Source of the DNA: Sva-07 sp963707515
Lineage (GTDB): Bacteria > Actinomycetota > Acidimicrobiia > Acidimicrobiales > Ilumatobacteraceae
Length of the DNA: 64,000 nt
NCBI GenBank assembly: GCA_963707515.1
Contig: CAVPQI010000002.1
Span: forward strand, 1-64,000
Reading direction: 5' to 3'
Part shown: in pieces, positions 35,903-44,668 of the stretch
Layout: every line of letters starts with the position of its first letter
Numbering within the stretch: the first letter of the stretch is position 1
Translations under genes and position numbers: made by a program
The notes under the pieces: generated by a model
What the model saw: only the letters and a program-made list of their open reading frames with translations
What the model was told of the DNA's origin: nothing
Databases searched by the model: none

Positions 35903-38058
35903 GTGTCCGCGACCGCTGCGACTCCGGAACCAGCACCACGTGCCGTGCAGCTCCACGGTGACGGGTTCGACGTCGTCCTGACGGTCGGTGACGGCGTGCC
36001 GGCGATCGTCCACTGGGGGACGCCGCTCGGACGCCTCGACGCCGAGGCGCTCGCGGCGCTGGTCGCCGCGACCGAGCGCTCGATCGTGCACGGCGCCCTC
36101 GACGTCGTCGCCCCGCTGCGCCTCGTGCCCGAGCACGCCGCCGGCTTTCCCGGCCGACCGGGGCTGCTCGGCCACCGTCGCCGCGGGCGTCGACTGGGCG
36201 CCGACGTTCAGCGCGGTCGAGCACGCGGTGACCACCGACCGGCTCGTCGCCCGCGTGCGCGACGACGTGGTCGACATCGAGCTGACGGTCGTCGTCGACG
36301 TCGGGGCATGCCTCGTCGTGTCGGTCGAGTTGACCAACACCCACCCCGACAACCGCTACCTCCTCGACGCACTGACGATCACGCTGCCGTTGCCCGACGA
36401 CGCAGCGGAGCTGGGAACGTTCACCGGTCGCTGGACCCGCGAGCTCCATCCCGTCCGCGTCGACTGGCCACACGGCGCGCACACCGCCGAGAACCGGCGC
36501 GGCCGCACCTCGCACGAGCACCCCCCGCTGGTGTTCGCCGGCTCGCGTGGCTACGGCGAATGGCACGGCGAGGTGCGTGGCGCCCACCTGGCGTGGAGCG
36601 GCAACCACGTGTGGCTCGCCGAACGGCTTCCCGATGGTCGCCGCTACCTGCAACTCGGTGAGCTGTTCCACCCCGGTGAGATGGCGGTCGACCCCGGCGA
36701 CTCCTACCGCACGCCCGAGGTGGTCGCGGTGTGGAGCGATGCCGGTCTGAGCGCCGCGACGCAGCGCTTCCACCGCCGCGTCCGCGCCCGAACGTCGCAC
36801 CCGGTGCGCCCGCGGCCGGTGCTCGTCAACACGTGGGAGGCGGTGTACTTCGACCACGACCAGGCGACGCTGCGCTCCCTCGCCGACCGCGCCGCCGCCG
36901 TCGGCATCGAACGCTTCGTCCTCGACGACGGATGGTTCGGGAGCCGCCGCGACGACCGCCGCGGTCTCGGCGACTGGACCGTGTCGCCCGATGCCCATCC
37001 CGACGGGTTGGCACCGCTGATCGACCACGTCACCGGCCTCGGCATGGAGTTCGGGATCTGGGTCGAGCCGGAGATGGTCAACCCCGACAGCGACCTCTTC
37101 CGCACCCACCCGGACTGGGCGCTGACGCCCGACGGGCGCCCGCCGGTGCTCGGCCGGCACCAACTCGTGCTCGACCTCACCCGGCCGGAGGCGTTCGAGC
37201 ACGTGCTCGGCCAACTCGACGCGCTGCTCCGCGACCACGACATCGACTTCGTCAAGTGGGACATGAACCGCGACCACGTCGCCGCCAGCGGCGGCCGGGG
37301 ACAGGCGGCGACCCACGCCCAGACGCTCGCCCTGTACCGCCTGCTCGACGAGCTCCGATCGCGTCATCCGGCGGTCGAGATCGAGTCGTGCGCGTCCGGT
37401 GGCGGGCGCATCGACCACGAGATCCTGCGGCGCACCGAACGCGTCTGGACCAGCGACTGCAACGACGCCCTCGAACGCCAGACGATCCAGCGCGGCGCGT
37501 CGATGCTGATCCCGCCCGAGCTGATGGGTGCCCACATCGGCCCGCCGCGGGCGCACACCACCCGCCGGCGGCAGTCGCTGGCGTTCCGGGCGATCACGGC
37601 GATGTTCGGTCATCTCGGCGTGGAGTGGAATCTGCTCGCGCTCGACGAGCGCGAGCTCGGCGCGGCTCGCGGCGATCGTCGAGCTGCACAAGCGATTCCG
37701 GCCGTTGCTGCACACCGGCGACACGGTGCGCTTCGACACCGACGAGCACGTCGCCGCCCACGGGGTGTACGCCGCCGATCGCAGCGAGGCGTTGGTCAGC
37801 GTCGCCCGCCTGACGACCGGGCCGAGCCTGACGAGCGAGCGCCTGTTGCTGCCCGGTCTCGACGCGGATCGCACCTATCGCGTCGAACACCTGGCGGTCC
37901 CGACCGAGCCACCGTTCGAGGCGCTCGGACCGTCGCGCACGGCGCCTGCCTGGTGGACGGACGGCATCGTGTTCACCGGGCGCCAGCTCGCCGCGGTCGG
38001 CCTGCAGCTCCCGGCGTTGCACCCCGAGACCGCCGTGTTGCTGCACCTCCGGGCCTGA
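35903..38058 (+). CDS. Alpha-galactosidase, glycoside hydrolase family 36 (two frameshifts)
   Basis: About 718 residues after repair. The N-terminal beta domain (LVVSVELTNTHPDNRYLL) leads to the (beta/alpha)8 catalytic domain: FVLDDGWFGSRRDDRRGLGDW, nucleophile Asp in FVKWDMNRD and acid/base Asp in VWTSDCNDALERQ. The frame shifts near 36175 and again near 37660 (DEREL to LAAIVELHKRF). The GTG at 35903 was chosen because no better start lies before the conserved region. Hydrolyses alpha-galactosides such as melibiose; the product feeds galK. No signal peptide, so cytoplasmic. Confidence 0.88.
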
Positions 38059-38099
38059 GCGGCGGGTGCTGTCGGTGCGGTCGGGTAGCTTCGAGCCTC

Positions 38100-38600
38100 A
38101 TGGGGACCTGGAAGCCGGTGGCGCTGCTCGCCGCCGGCGCCCTCGCTGTCGGGATCGGTGCGGCGGGTTGTGTCTCGGACACGCCCGGGCAGCAGGACGT
38201 GGCACGCGACGACGACGGCGCGGTGATCGACGGAGGGCGTGTCGGTAGCCAGAAGCTGCGTGTCGGTGACTGCATCGAGGCGCTCGACGGCGACCGACTC
38301 GAGGCGGTGGACGTCGTCCCCTGCGACGAGCCGCACGCCTACGAGGCGTACCACGAGTACGTCATCGACGGCGACGAGTACCCCGGCTCCGACGTCATCG
38401 AAGAACGGGCAGGCCAACGCTGCCTCGCCGCGTTCGAGGACTTCATCGGCGTGCCGTACGCCGAGTCGGTGTGGGAGATCTCCTACTTCTGGCCGACCGA
38501 GGACACGTGGGACAACTTCGACGATCGCCGCGTGCTGTGCCTCGTCGTCCGCCCCGACGACGCACCGACCACCGGCACCGCCAAAGATTCCGCGGAGTGA
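38100..38600 (+). CDS. Septum-formation-domain lipoprotein
   Basis: 166 residues. Signal peptide and lipobox in AVGIGAAGCVSD (Cys about 24). The mature part has LRVGDCIEALDG, VVPCDEPHAYEAY and RCLAAFEDFIGVPYAES, with paired Cys residues, matching the actinobacterial 'Septum_form' domain. Predicted to be anchored on the outer face of the membrane; its exact role is unproven. Convergent with the GST-like gene, separated by palindrome D2. Confidence 0.8.
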   Translation: MGTWKPVALLAAGALAVGIGAAGCVSDTPGQQDVARDDDGAVIDGGRVGSQKLRVGDCIEALDGDRLEAVDVVPCDEPHAYEAYHEYVIDGDEYPGSDVIEERAGQRCLAAFEDFIGVPYAESVWEISYFWPTEDTWDNFDDRRVLCLVVRPDDAPTTGTAKDSAE

Positions 38601-38620
38601 CCATCGGCCAGGCCGCGAAG

Positions 38621-38651
38621 GCAACCGTTGGGGACCGACCCCAATCGTTGC
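38621..38651. terminator. Palindrome family D copy 2, likely bidirectional terminator
   Basis: GCAACCGTTGGGG / CCCCAATCGTTGC, 12 of 13 pairs, five-base loop. Between convergent genes ending at 38600 and 38655. The same sequence as copy 1 at 2146, in slightly longer form. Confidence 0.7.
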
Positions 38652-38654
38652 GTC

Positions 38655-39656
38655 TCAGCCGGGGGTGTGGGCGGGAGGGACGACCTCGCCGGTCGGCGGC
38701 GGCGGGGGCGGTGTGCCGTCGCCGAACGGGCGCCCGCCGAGCTCCTCGCGGTGGTGCGGGAGGAGCCAGTTGGCGAGGTCGGGGCCGACGGGCACGATGC
38801 CGGTCGGGTTCACGTCGCGGTGCACGACGTAGTAGTGCTGCTTGATCTGCACGAAGTCGATCGTGTCGCCGAACCCGGGCGTCTGGAACAGGTCGCGGGC
38901 GTACGCCCACAGCGCGCCGAACTCGCTGAGCTTCTGGCGGTTGCACTTGAAGTGGCCGTGATAGACGGGATCGAAGCGGGCGAGCGTGGTGAACAGCCGG
39001 ACGTCGGCCTCGGTGATCGTGTCGCCGACCAGGTAGCGCTGCGACCGCAACCGTTCGTCGATCCAGTCGAGCCGTTCGAAGAGCTGTCGATACGCCTGCT
39101 CGTACGACCCCTGGTTGCCGGCGAAGCCGCAGCGGTACACGCCGTTGTTGACGTCGTCGTAGACGATGGCGTTGATCTCGTCGATCTCGTCGCGCCAGCG
39201 CTCGGGGTACAGCTCGGGTGCGCCGTCGCGGTGGAAGTCGGTCCACTCCAGCGAGAGGTCGATCGTCATCTGGGCGAAGTCGTTGGTGACGACCGCCTTC
39301 GTCGGGATGTCGACCATCGCCGGCACGGTGATGCCCTTCGGGTAGTCGGGGTCGCGGGCGAAGTACGCCTCCTGCAACCGCTCGTAGCCGAGCACCGGGT
39401 CGCGTCCACCGGGATCGAGGTCGAACGTCCAGCTCCGCTCGTCGTGGACCGGCCCGCAGAGACCCATCGAGATGGCACCCTCGAGCCCGAGCAGGCGCCG
39501 CACGATGCTCGCCCGGTTCGCCCACGGACACGCTCGGGCGACGACGAGGCGGTAGCGGCCGGGCTCGACGGGGAAGCCGTCGCGACCGTCGCGGGTGATG
39601 CGCGTCGTCAGGTACTCGGTGTCTCGCTGGAAACCGTCGCCCTCCACGTAGCCCAT
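38655..39656 (-). CDS. Glutathionyl/mycothiolyl-hydroquinone reductase-like GST (Xi class)
   Basis: 333 residues. YRLVVARACPWANRASIVRRLLG is the Xi-class GST active site, with catalytic Cys in CPW. The C-terminal helical domain has NNGVYRCGFAGNQGSYEQAY and YLVGDTITEADVRLFTTLARFD, as in YqjG/PcpF. These enzymes reduce glutathionyl-hydroquinones. Actinobacteria lack glutathione, so mycothiol is the probable partner, which is inference. The ATG at 39656 was chosen for MGYVEGDGF; a few codons upstream are also open. Probably co-transcribed with the gene ending at 39673. Confidence 0.88.
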   Translation of the reverse strand: MGYVEGDGFQRDTEYLTTRITRDGRDGFPVEPGRYRLVVARACPWANRASIVRRLLGLEGAISMGLCGPVHDERSWTFDLDPGGRDPVLGYERLQEAYFARDPDYPKGITVPAMVDIPTKAVVTNDFAQMTIDLSLEWTDFHRDGAPELYPERWRDEIDEINAIVYDDVNNGVYRCGFAGNQGSYEQAYRQLFERLDWIDERLRSQRYLVGDTITEADVRLFTTLARFDPVYHGHFKCNRQKLSEFGALWAYARDLFQTPGFGDTIDFVQIKQHYYVVHRDVNPTGIVPVGPDLANWLLPHHREELGGRPFGDGTPPPPPPTGEVVPPAHTPG

Positions 39657-39672
39657 CGTGCCGACCCGATGG

Positions 39673-40056
39673 TCAACCGGCCGCACTGGCGCTGATCGAG
39701 CCGGCCAGCGGCGTGCCCCGGGCGTCGGTGATGGCGGTGATGCCGGGGATCTCCGACAACTCGTCGACGAGTCGCGCGGTGCCCTTCCAGCCCGGGCTCG
39801 TGTCGACGACCAGCGTCGTGCCGTCGAGGCTGACGTGGCGCAGCTGGCGCGCCTGCGCCAGCCGGTCATCGCGGGTGATCGCCAACAGCACCTTGCCGAT
39901 CAGCATCAGACGGCCCGGGTCGATCCGGGTCGGCTGGCGGAGCTCGTTCCAGAAGGACCGGCCCCAGCGCAGGATCGTGCGACGGTGGGCCCAGACGAAG
40001 GCGATGATCGCCGTGCGCGTGAACGGATTGGCGATGGTGCGCATGGCCCGGAACAT
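39673..40056 (-). CDS. Hypothetical protein, 127 residues
   Basis: Begins MFRAMRTIANPFTRTAIIAF with one hydrophobic helix and many Arg/Trp residues (WAHRRTILRWGRSFW). The second half is soluble and alternates beta/alpha (RHVSLDGTTLVVDTSP, ARLVDELSEIPGITAITD), possibly a small ferredoxin-like fold. Sixteen bases upstream of the GST-like gene on the same strand. I do not recognise the family. Confidence 0.65.
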   Translation of the reverse strand: MFRAMRTIANPFTRTAIIAFVWAHRRTILRWGRSFWNELRQPTRIDPGRLMLIGKVLLAITRDDRLAQARQLRHVSLDGTTLVVDTSPGWKGTARLVDELSEIPGITAITDARGTPLAGSISASAAG

Positions 40057-40197
40057 GGAACCATCGTGTCCGCTCCGGACCCCGTTGAAACGGCGCCGCG
40101 CCGCCGATCGGTCGCCGGTGCAGGTCGAACGAGCCGGTTCACCAGGGGTTGATCGGGAAGCGGAGCGTCGGGGCCCGTTCTCCTACGCTTCGCGGTG

Positions 40198-41547
40198 ATG
40201 TTTGCCTACGACGTGACCGTGATCGGAAGCCTCAACCTCGACCTCGTGGCGACCGCGGCGCGGTTCCCGGGGCCGGGTGAGACGGTCCAGGGATCGACGT
40301 TCGACGAGATCCCCGGTGGCAAGGGCCTCAACCAGGCCGTCGCTGCCGCCCGGGCCGGCGCGAAGGTGGCGTTCGTCGGCGCCGTCGGTGACGACCCGGC
40401 GGGGGAGCGACTGCGCAGCGTCGTGGTCGGCGAGGGCATCGACGACCAGGCACTGGCCACGCTCGCGGCGACGCCGTCGGGGCGCGCATTGATCACCGTC
40501 GACGAGCGCGGCGAGAACTCGATCGTGGTCGTCGGTGGCGCCAACCGCATCGTTGCGGTCGGCGCGCCGCCGACGGCGCGCGTCGTGCTCGTCCAGTTGG
40601 AGACGAACGTCGACGCCGTCGTCGCCGGGCTCGCGGCGGCGCGTGCGGATGGGGCGATCACGGTCCTCAACCCGGCTCCCGCCGACCGCGTGCCCGATGA
40701 CGTGCTCGCCCTGTGCGACGTCATCGTGCCGAACGAACACGAGCTGCAGCTGCTCGGTGGGATCGACGCGCTGCGTGCCCGCACGTCAGCGCGGATCGTC
40801 GTGACCCGTGGCGCAGCAGGTGCCGACATCGTGACCGACGACGGCGTCACGCACGTCGACGCCTTCGCCGTCACCCCGATCGACACGACCGGCGCCGGTG
40901 ACGCGTTCTGCGGGGCGCTGGCCGCCCGCCTCGCCGTCGGCGCCGACCTCGACGACGCGGTCCGGGTCGCCGCCGCCGCTGGCGCGCTGGCGACGACGCG
41001 CAGCGGTGCCGTGCCGTCGCTCCCGCTGCTCGCCGAGATCGACGCGCTGCTCACCGCCCCGGTCGACCGCAGCGCGGCCGCCGGGGCGACGACCACCGGC
41101 GGGAAGACCGCCAGGGCGGACGGGGTTCCGGCGGCGGAGGACACCGTCGACCAGACGACACCGATCACGACCGGCGCGCCCGACGTTGCCGCGGCCTACC
41201 TCGCCGCCCTGTCGAGCGGTGTGCCCGAGCGGGTTGCCGCGCTGGTCACCGAGGACTTCGTCAACGACCACGCCTCGTCGCTGGGGTCGGGCTGCGTGGG
41301 GCGCGACGAGTACCGGCGGCGGCTGCCCGGCTTCATGGCCTCGTTCCCGGGGCTCAGCTACGACGTCGAGCGCTTCGTCAGCGACGGCACGTGGGTGGCG
41401 GCGACGTATCGCATGACCGCCGAGAGCAACGGGTCACCGATCGACATCCGTGGCGTGATGGTCATCGAGACCCGTGACGGTCTGGTCGCCCGCCGCACCG
41501 ACTACTGGGACGCCCTGACGTTCCTCCGCCAGACCGGCCAGGCCTGA
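40198..41547 (+). CDS. Ribokinase-like PfkB kinase fused to a SnoaL/NTF2-like domain
   Basis: 449 residues. Residues 1 to about 295 are a PfkB kinase close to ribokinase: VTVIGSLNLDLVATA, IPGGKGLNQAVAAARAGA (signature 1) and PIDTTGAGDAFCGALAARL (signature 2 with the catalytic Asp). After a Thr/Ala/Gly linker, residues about 325-449 form a SnoaL-like polyketide-cyclase/NTF2 fold (AAYLAALSSGVPERVAALV, FMASFPGLSYDVERFV, IDIRGVMVIETRDGLVARRTDYWD). The frame is continuous across the junction. ATG at 40198 (GTG just before). Substrate is a pentose or nucleoside, not defined. Confidence 0.88.
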   Translation: MFAYDVTVIGSLNLDLVATAARFPGPGETVQGSTFDEIPGGKGLNQAVAAARAGAKVAFVGAVGDDPAGERLRSVVVGEGIDDQALATLAATPSGRALITVDERGENSIVVVGGANRIVAVGAPPTARVVLVQLETNVDAVVAGLAAARADGAITVLNPAPADRVPDDVLALCDVIVPNEHELQLLGGIDALRARTSARIVVTRGAAGADIVTDDGVTHVDAFAVTPIDTTGAGDAFCGALAARLAVGADLDDAVRVAAAAGALATTRSGAVPSLPLLAEIDALLTAPVDRSAAAGATTTGGKTARADGVPAAEDTVDQTTPITTGAPDVAAAYLAALSSGVPERVAALVTEDFVNDHASSLGSGCVGRDEYRRRLPGFMASFPGLSYDVERFVSDGTWVAATYRMTAESNGSPIDIRGVMVIETRDGLVARRTDYWDALTFLRQTGQA

Positions 41548-41574
41548 CCACGCACCCCGGACGCGTACCGAGCA

Positions 41575-41607
41575 CGTGACGAAAGGGACCCGTCCCCGAA
41601 CGTCACT
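41575..41607. terminator. Palindrome family C copy 1, likely bidirectional terminator
   Basis: CGTGACG...GGGAC / GTCCCCGAACGTCAC with a partial third arm CGAACGTCATG just beyond. Between convergent genes ending at 41547 and 41638. Related to 48350-48388. Confidence 0.65.
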
Positions 41608-41637
41608 TGCCGAACGTCATGTGGGGCCGCGGACGGG

Positions 41638-42393
41638 TCAGTCGAGGGAGCGGCGGAGCTCGTCGGTGACGCGGGCCAGCAGGCCGGTGTCGACACCGAC
41701 AGCGACGAACGTGGCGCCGGCAGCGAGATAGCGATGGCGGGATTCGGCGGTGGCGGCGAGCACGCCGGCGGCCGTGCCGCAGGCGCTGATCCGGCCCAGG
41801 GCGTCGGCGACGATGTCGACGACGTCGGGGTGGTTGCCCTCACCGATGTGCCCGAGCGACGTCGCCAGGTCCATCGGCCCGACGAACACGCCGTCGACAC
41901 CGCTCACCGAACAGATGGACTCCAGCTCGGTCAGCGCCCGTTGCGTCTCGACCTGCACGAGCACGCAGATGTCGTCGTCGGCAGCGCGGTGGTAGCCCTC
42001 GACGCGTCCCCATCGCGCGGCACGGGCCGACGAGACGCCGCGCCCGCCACCGACGTATCTCGTGGCGGCGACGATCGCCGCTGCCTGCTCGGCGTCGTCG
42101 ACCATCGGCACGAGGATCGATCGTGCGCCGAGGTCGAGCGTGCGCTTGATCAGCGCCCGGTCGTCGTTCCACAGGCGCACCACCGGCTCGACCGGGTAGG
42201 CGCTCATCGCCTGCAGCTGGGTGAGGACCGTGCGGTGGTCGGTGGGTGCGTGCTCGGTGTCGATGACGACGAAGTCGAAGCCGGCGCCGGCGCAGATCTC
42301 CGCACCCACCGGGTCGGCCAGCGACGTGAACATGCCCCACTGGCGATCGCCGGCCGCCAACGCGGCGCGCAGCGGGTTGGCGGGCAACCTCAT
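41638..42393 (-). CDS. HpcH/HpaI-type class II aldolase
   Basis: 251 residues. Pyruvate-aldolase (HpaI) barrel: WGMFTSLADPVGAEICAGAGFDFVVIDTEHAPTD, PVVRLWNDDRALIKRTLDLGA, VQVETQRALTELE and VDGVFVGPMDLATSLGH, with Glu and Asp placed for divalent metal. Cleaves 4-hydroxy-2-oxo acids to pyruvate (or another 2-oxo acid) and an aldehyde. Ten bases downstream of the Rieske oxygenase, so the pair is one operon under the 17-bp operator at 43496. Suggests ring or chain cleavage products enter central metabolism here. Confidence 0.9.
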   Translation of the reverse strand: MRLPANPLRAALAAGDRQWGMFTSLADPVGAEICAGAGFDFVVIDTEHAPTDHRTVLTQLQAMSAYPVEPVVRLWNDDRALIKRTLDLGARSILVPMVDDAEQAAAIVAATRYVGGGRGVSSARAARWGRVEGYHRAADDDICVLVQVETQRALTELESICSVSGVDGVFVGPMDLATSLGHIGEGNHPDVVDIVADALGRISACGTAAGVLAATAESRHRYLAAGATFVAVGVDTGLLARVTDELRRSLD

Positions 42394-42403
42394 CGGGCCA
42401 CCG

Positions 42404-43462
42404 TCACGACGCCGCCGCGGTGTGCTGCGGGCTGGCCGACGTCCGTCCCGCCTCGAGCAGGGCAACGAACTGGCGCCGCCACTCGACCGACGGCTTGTCG
42501 GACTGCACGCTGACCGTGGCCTGCTGGTCGAACGGCAACACGCCCGGGATGCGCTCCAGCGCCACCCGGTCCTCTTCGCCGATGGCGCGGTCGAAGGCGA
42601 TCGTCTCCTCGGCGGAGACCGAGAAGTCGTCGTTGCGCCAGATCACGAACGTGAAGTAGGAGTTGGCGTCGTCGATCGGCGTCGAGCAGAGCAGGATCAG
42701 GTGATCGAGCCCGGTCTCGTAGTGGATCGTCGAACGCACGGTGAACGGCAGGTGGAAACCGGTCGTCATCCGTCGGGTGATCACCGCCCCGTCCATGCCG
42801 GACTGGGTGCTGCCGGCGTCGTTGCCGACCTCGACGGCATAGCGATAGCCGAAGAAGTCGTCGTCGAGCGGCTCGAGGTCGATCTTCGGGACGTCCTGGT
42901 TGTCCTCGATGCCGAACGTGCCCCGGTGCACCCACGGGAAGTGGGAGATGTCCAAGAAGTTGTCGGTCATCCGCGTCACCGACGCCGACCAGCGCTGGAT
43001 GCCGCTGTTGATGCGCCGGTAGGTGTCGTCGTGCTCTTCGGGGATCGTCGGGATCGTCCCGACCGGGTCGCCGGGGCACAGCCAGATCAGGCCGTACCGC
43101 TCCTCGACGTGGATCGTCGGGAGGTGGGCCTTGGGCGGCACGGGGCGGCCCTTGCCCGACGAGGGCACCTCGACGCAGCGGCCCTCGTCGGCGAACGTCC
43201 ACCCGTGGTACGGGCAGACGAGGCAGCCGTCGTTGACGACCCCGAGCGACAGCGGCATCTCGCGGTGGGGGCAGCGGTCGGGCGCGGCGACCACGGTCCC
43301 GTCGCTCGCCCGCCAGACGACGTAGTCGACGCCGAGCAGCGTGACGCCGAGCGGTGAGACGCCGCCGGCCGTTCCGGCGGCACCTTCGGGCACCGCGTCG
43401 AGGTCGGCCGCTTCGGCGACCACGTACCAGTGGTCGAGCAGTGCGTCGTGTTCGATCAACAT
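42404..43462 (-). CDS. Rieske [2Fe-2S] non-heme iron oxygenase, oxygenase component
   Basis: 352 residues. Rieske ligands Cys64, His66 (CPHR), Cys83 and His86 (CPYHGW). The mononuclear iron site lies in MTDNFLDISHFPWVH (His174, His179). The layout matches the monomeric-type Rieske O-demethylases/hydroxylases (vanillate demethylase, phthalate family). A reductase is needed; none is adjacent. First gene of an operon with the HpaI-type aldolase, 34 bases downstream of the 17-bp operator. Confidence 0.93.
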   Translation of the reverse strand: MLIEHDALLDHWYVVAEAADLDAVPEGAAGTAGGVSPLGVTLLGVDYVVWRASDGTVVAAPDRCPHREMPLSLGVVNDGCLVCPYHGWTFADEGRCVEVPSSGKGRPVPPKAHLPTIHVEERYGLIWLCPGDPVGTIPTIPEEHDDTYRRINSGIQRWSASVTRMTDNFLDISHFPWVHRGTFGIEDNQDVPKIDLEPLDDDFFGYRYAVEVGNDAGSTQSGMDGAVITRRMTTGFHLPFTVRSTIHYETGLDHLILLCSTPIDDANSYFTFVIWRNDDFSVSAEETIAFDRAIGEEDRVALERIPGVLPFDQQATVSVQSDKPSVEWRRQFVALLEAGRTSASPQHTAAAS

Positions 43463-43495
43463 CGGTCGGCAACCTTCCCGGTCTTCACCTCGATT

Positions 43496-43512
43496 GGTCT
43501 GATGGTCATACC
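43496..43512. promoter_or_regulatory. 17-bp operator, site 1 (Rieske operon)
   Basis: GGTCTGA-TGG-TCATACC, one mismatch from perfect symmetry, 34-50 bases upstream of the Rieske start codon. Same 17-mer frame as sites at 44585, 58616, 60978 and 61105. Confidence 0.75.
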
Positions 43513-43544
43513 ATAGCCCTGAGGTGTCGGCGGGCGTTCGGCAC

Positions 43545-44583
43545 TCAGCGCCCGAGGATCGACGCCGGGATCCCGGCGTGGCAGCCGACGATACCGTCGA
43601 CGACCTGGGTGATGCCGAGGTCGATGGCGACCGAGGCCAGCGAGTAGGCCTCGTCCATCGAGAACCCGCCCTGGTCGACCATCAGCTGCAGCATCAGCTC
43701 GGCGGCCATCGCCATCGCCTCGTCGAGATCGTCACCGAAGCCGTGCGTGTACCAGTGGGAGTCCGTTCGCAACAGCGGCGAGGTGACCGGCAGGTCCTCG
43801 GCGAGCGAGAGCCGCAACCGGACGTCGAGCGACGCCTCGATCGCCGTGCCGCACAGCTCGCCGTCTCCCTGGGCGAAGTGCGGGTCGCCGACGTAGAACA
43901 GCGCGCCGTCGTTGAACACGGGGTAGTGGACGGCGGCACCCGGCCCGAAGCGCCAGTTGTCGACGTTGCCACCCCACACGCCCGGCGGGATGCTGCTGCG
44001 CCGCTCGCCGCCGTCCGGCGGCGACGCCCATCACGCCGAGGTGCGGCCGGACCGGCACCTCGACCGGCCGGCTGAACGGCTGGCGGGCATCCGGGTCGGG
44101 CTCGGAGATGACGCCGGGGATGCTGTAGAGCTCGAGCGCCGTGAAGTCGAAACCGAACATCGGGCGGGCGGTGGCGGTGAACGAGCCGTCGGCGGGCGGG
44201 TCGACGAGCTCGTAGATCGTGATCCGCTCCTTGCCGAACTTGTCGTGGAACAGGCCCCAGTTGGCGGCGCAGTTCGACCCGTACGGCATGCGCGGCGTCA
44301 TCTCCAGGATCTCGACGCGCAACGTGTCGCCCGGCTTGGCGCCGCGCACGGCGATCGGCCCGGTCAGGATGTGAACGCCGGGCGCCCGATCGGCTTCGGG
44401 GATGCCGTCCCAGATCTTCTCGATGCCCTCGTCGAACATCAGGTCGGGGGCGTCGCCGGAGTGGTGGGTGACCGCTTCGATGACCAGTTCGGTTCCGGGG
44501 TCGACCTCGAGCACGGCGGGCTCGGCGCGGTCGAGGTATCCCCAGTAGCAGGTGTCGGGCGTGGCGATCAGGCGCTCGGTCAT
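43545..44583 (-). CDS. Acetamidase/formamidase (one frameshift)
   Basis: About 345 residues after repair. Opens MTERLIATPDTCYWGYLD; PGTELVIEAVTHHSGDAPD, GPIAVRGAKPGDTLRVEIL, GVWGGNVDNWRFGPG and FYVGDPHFAQGDGELCGTAIE are hallmarks of the FmdA/AmdA family, which hydrolyses formamide or short amides to acid and ammonia. The frame breaks near 44015 in a GC-rich run. The start abuts a 17-bp operator only one base away, so the mRNA may be leaderless. The unit is separated from the upstream amidohydrolase by a strong hairpin. Confidence 0.88.
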
Positions 44584-44584
44584 T

Positions 44585-44601
44585 GGACTGACGGTAAGAC
44601 C
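44585..44601. promoter_or_regulatory. 17-bp operator, site 2 (acetamidase)
   Basis: GGACTGA-CGG-TAAGACC, one base upstream of the acetamidase ATG. Two positions deviate from the consensus GGTCTGA-N3-TCAGACC. Confidence 0.65.
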
Positions 44602-44641
44602 AGCGCGTAGAACGCGATGTTTCTGCCGGATCACGGATTCG

Positions 44642-44668
44642 TCACGTCCGGACCCGGCCCGGACGTGA
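44642..44668. terminator. Perfect 10-bp hairpin after the amidohydrolase stop
   Basis: TCACGTCCGG / CCGGACGTGA with a 7-base loop, abutting the amidohydrolase stop codon (44669-44671). It isolates the acetamidase gene from the upstream operon, consistent with that gene having its own promoter and operator. Confidence 0.7.
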
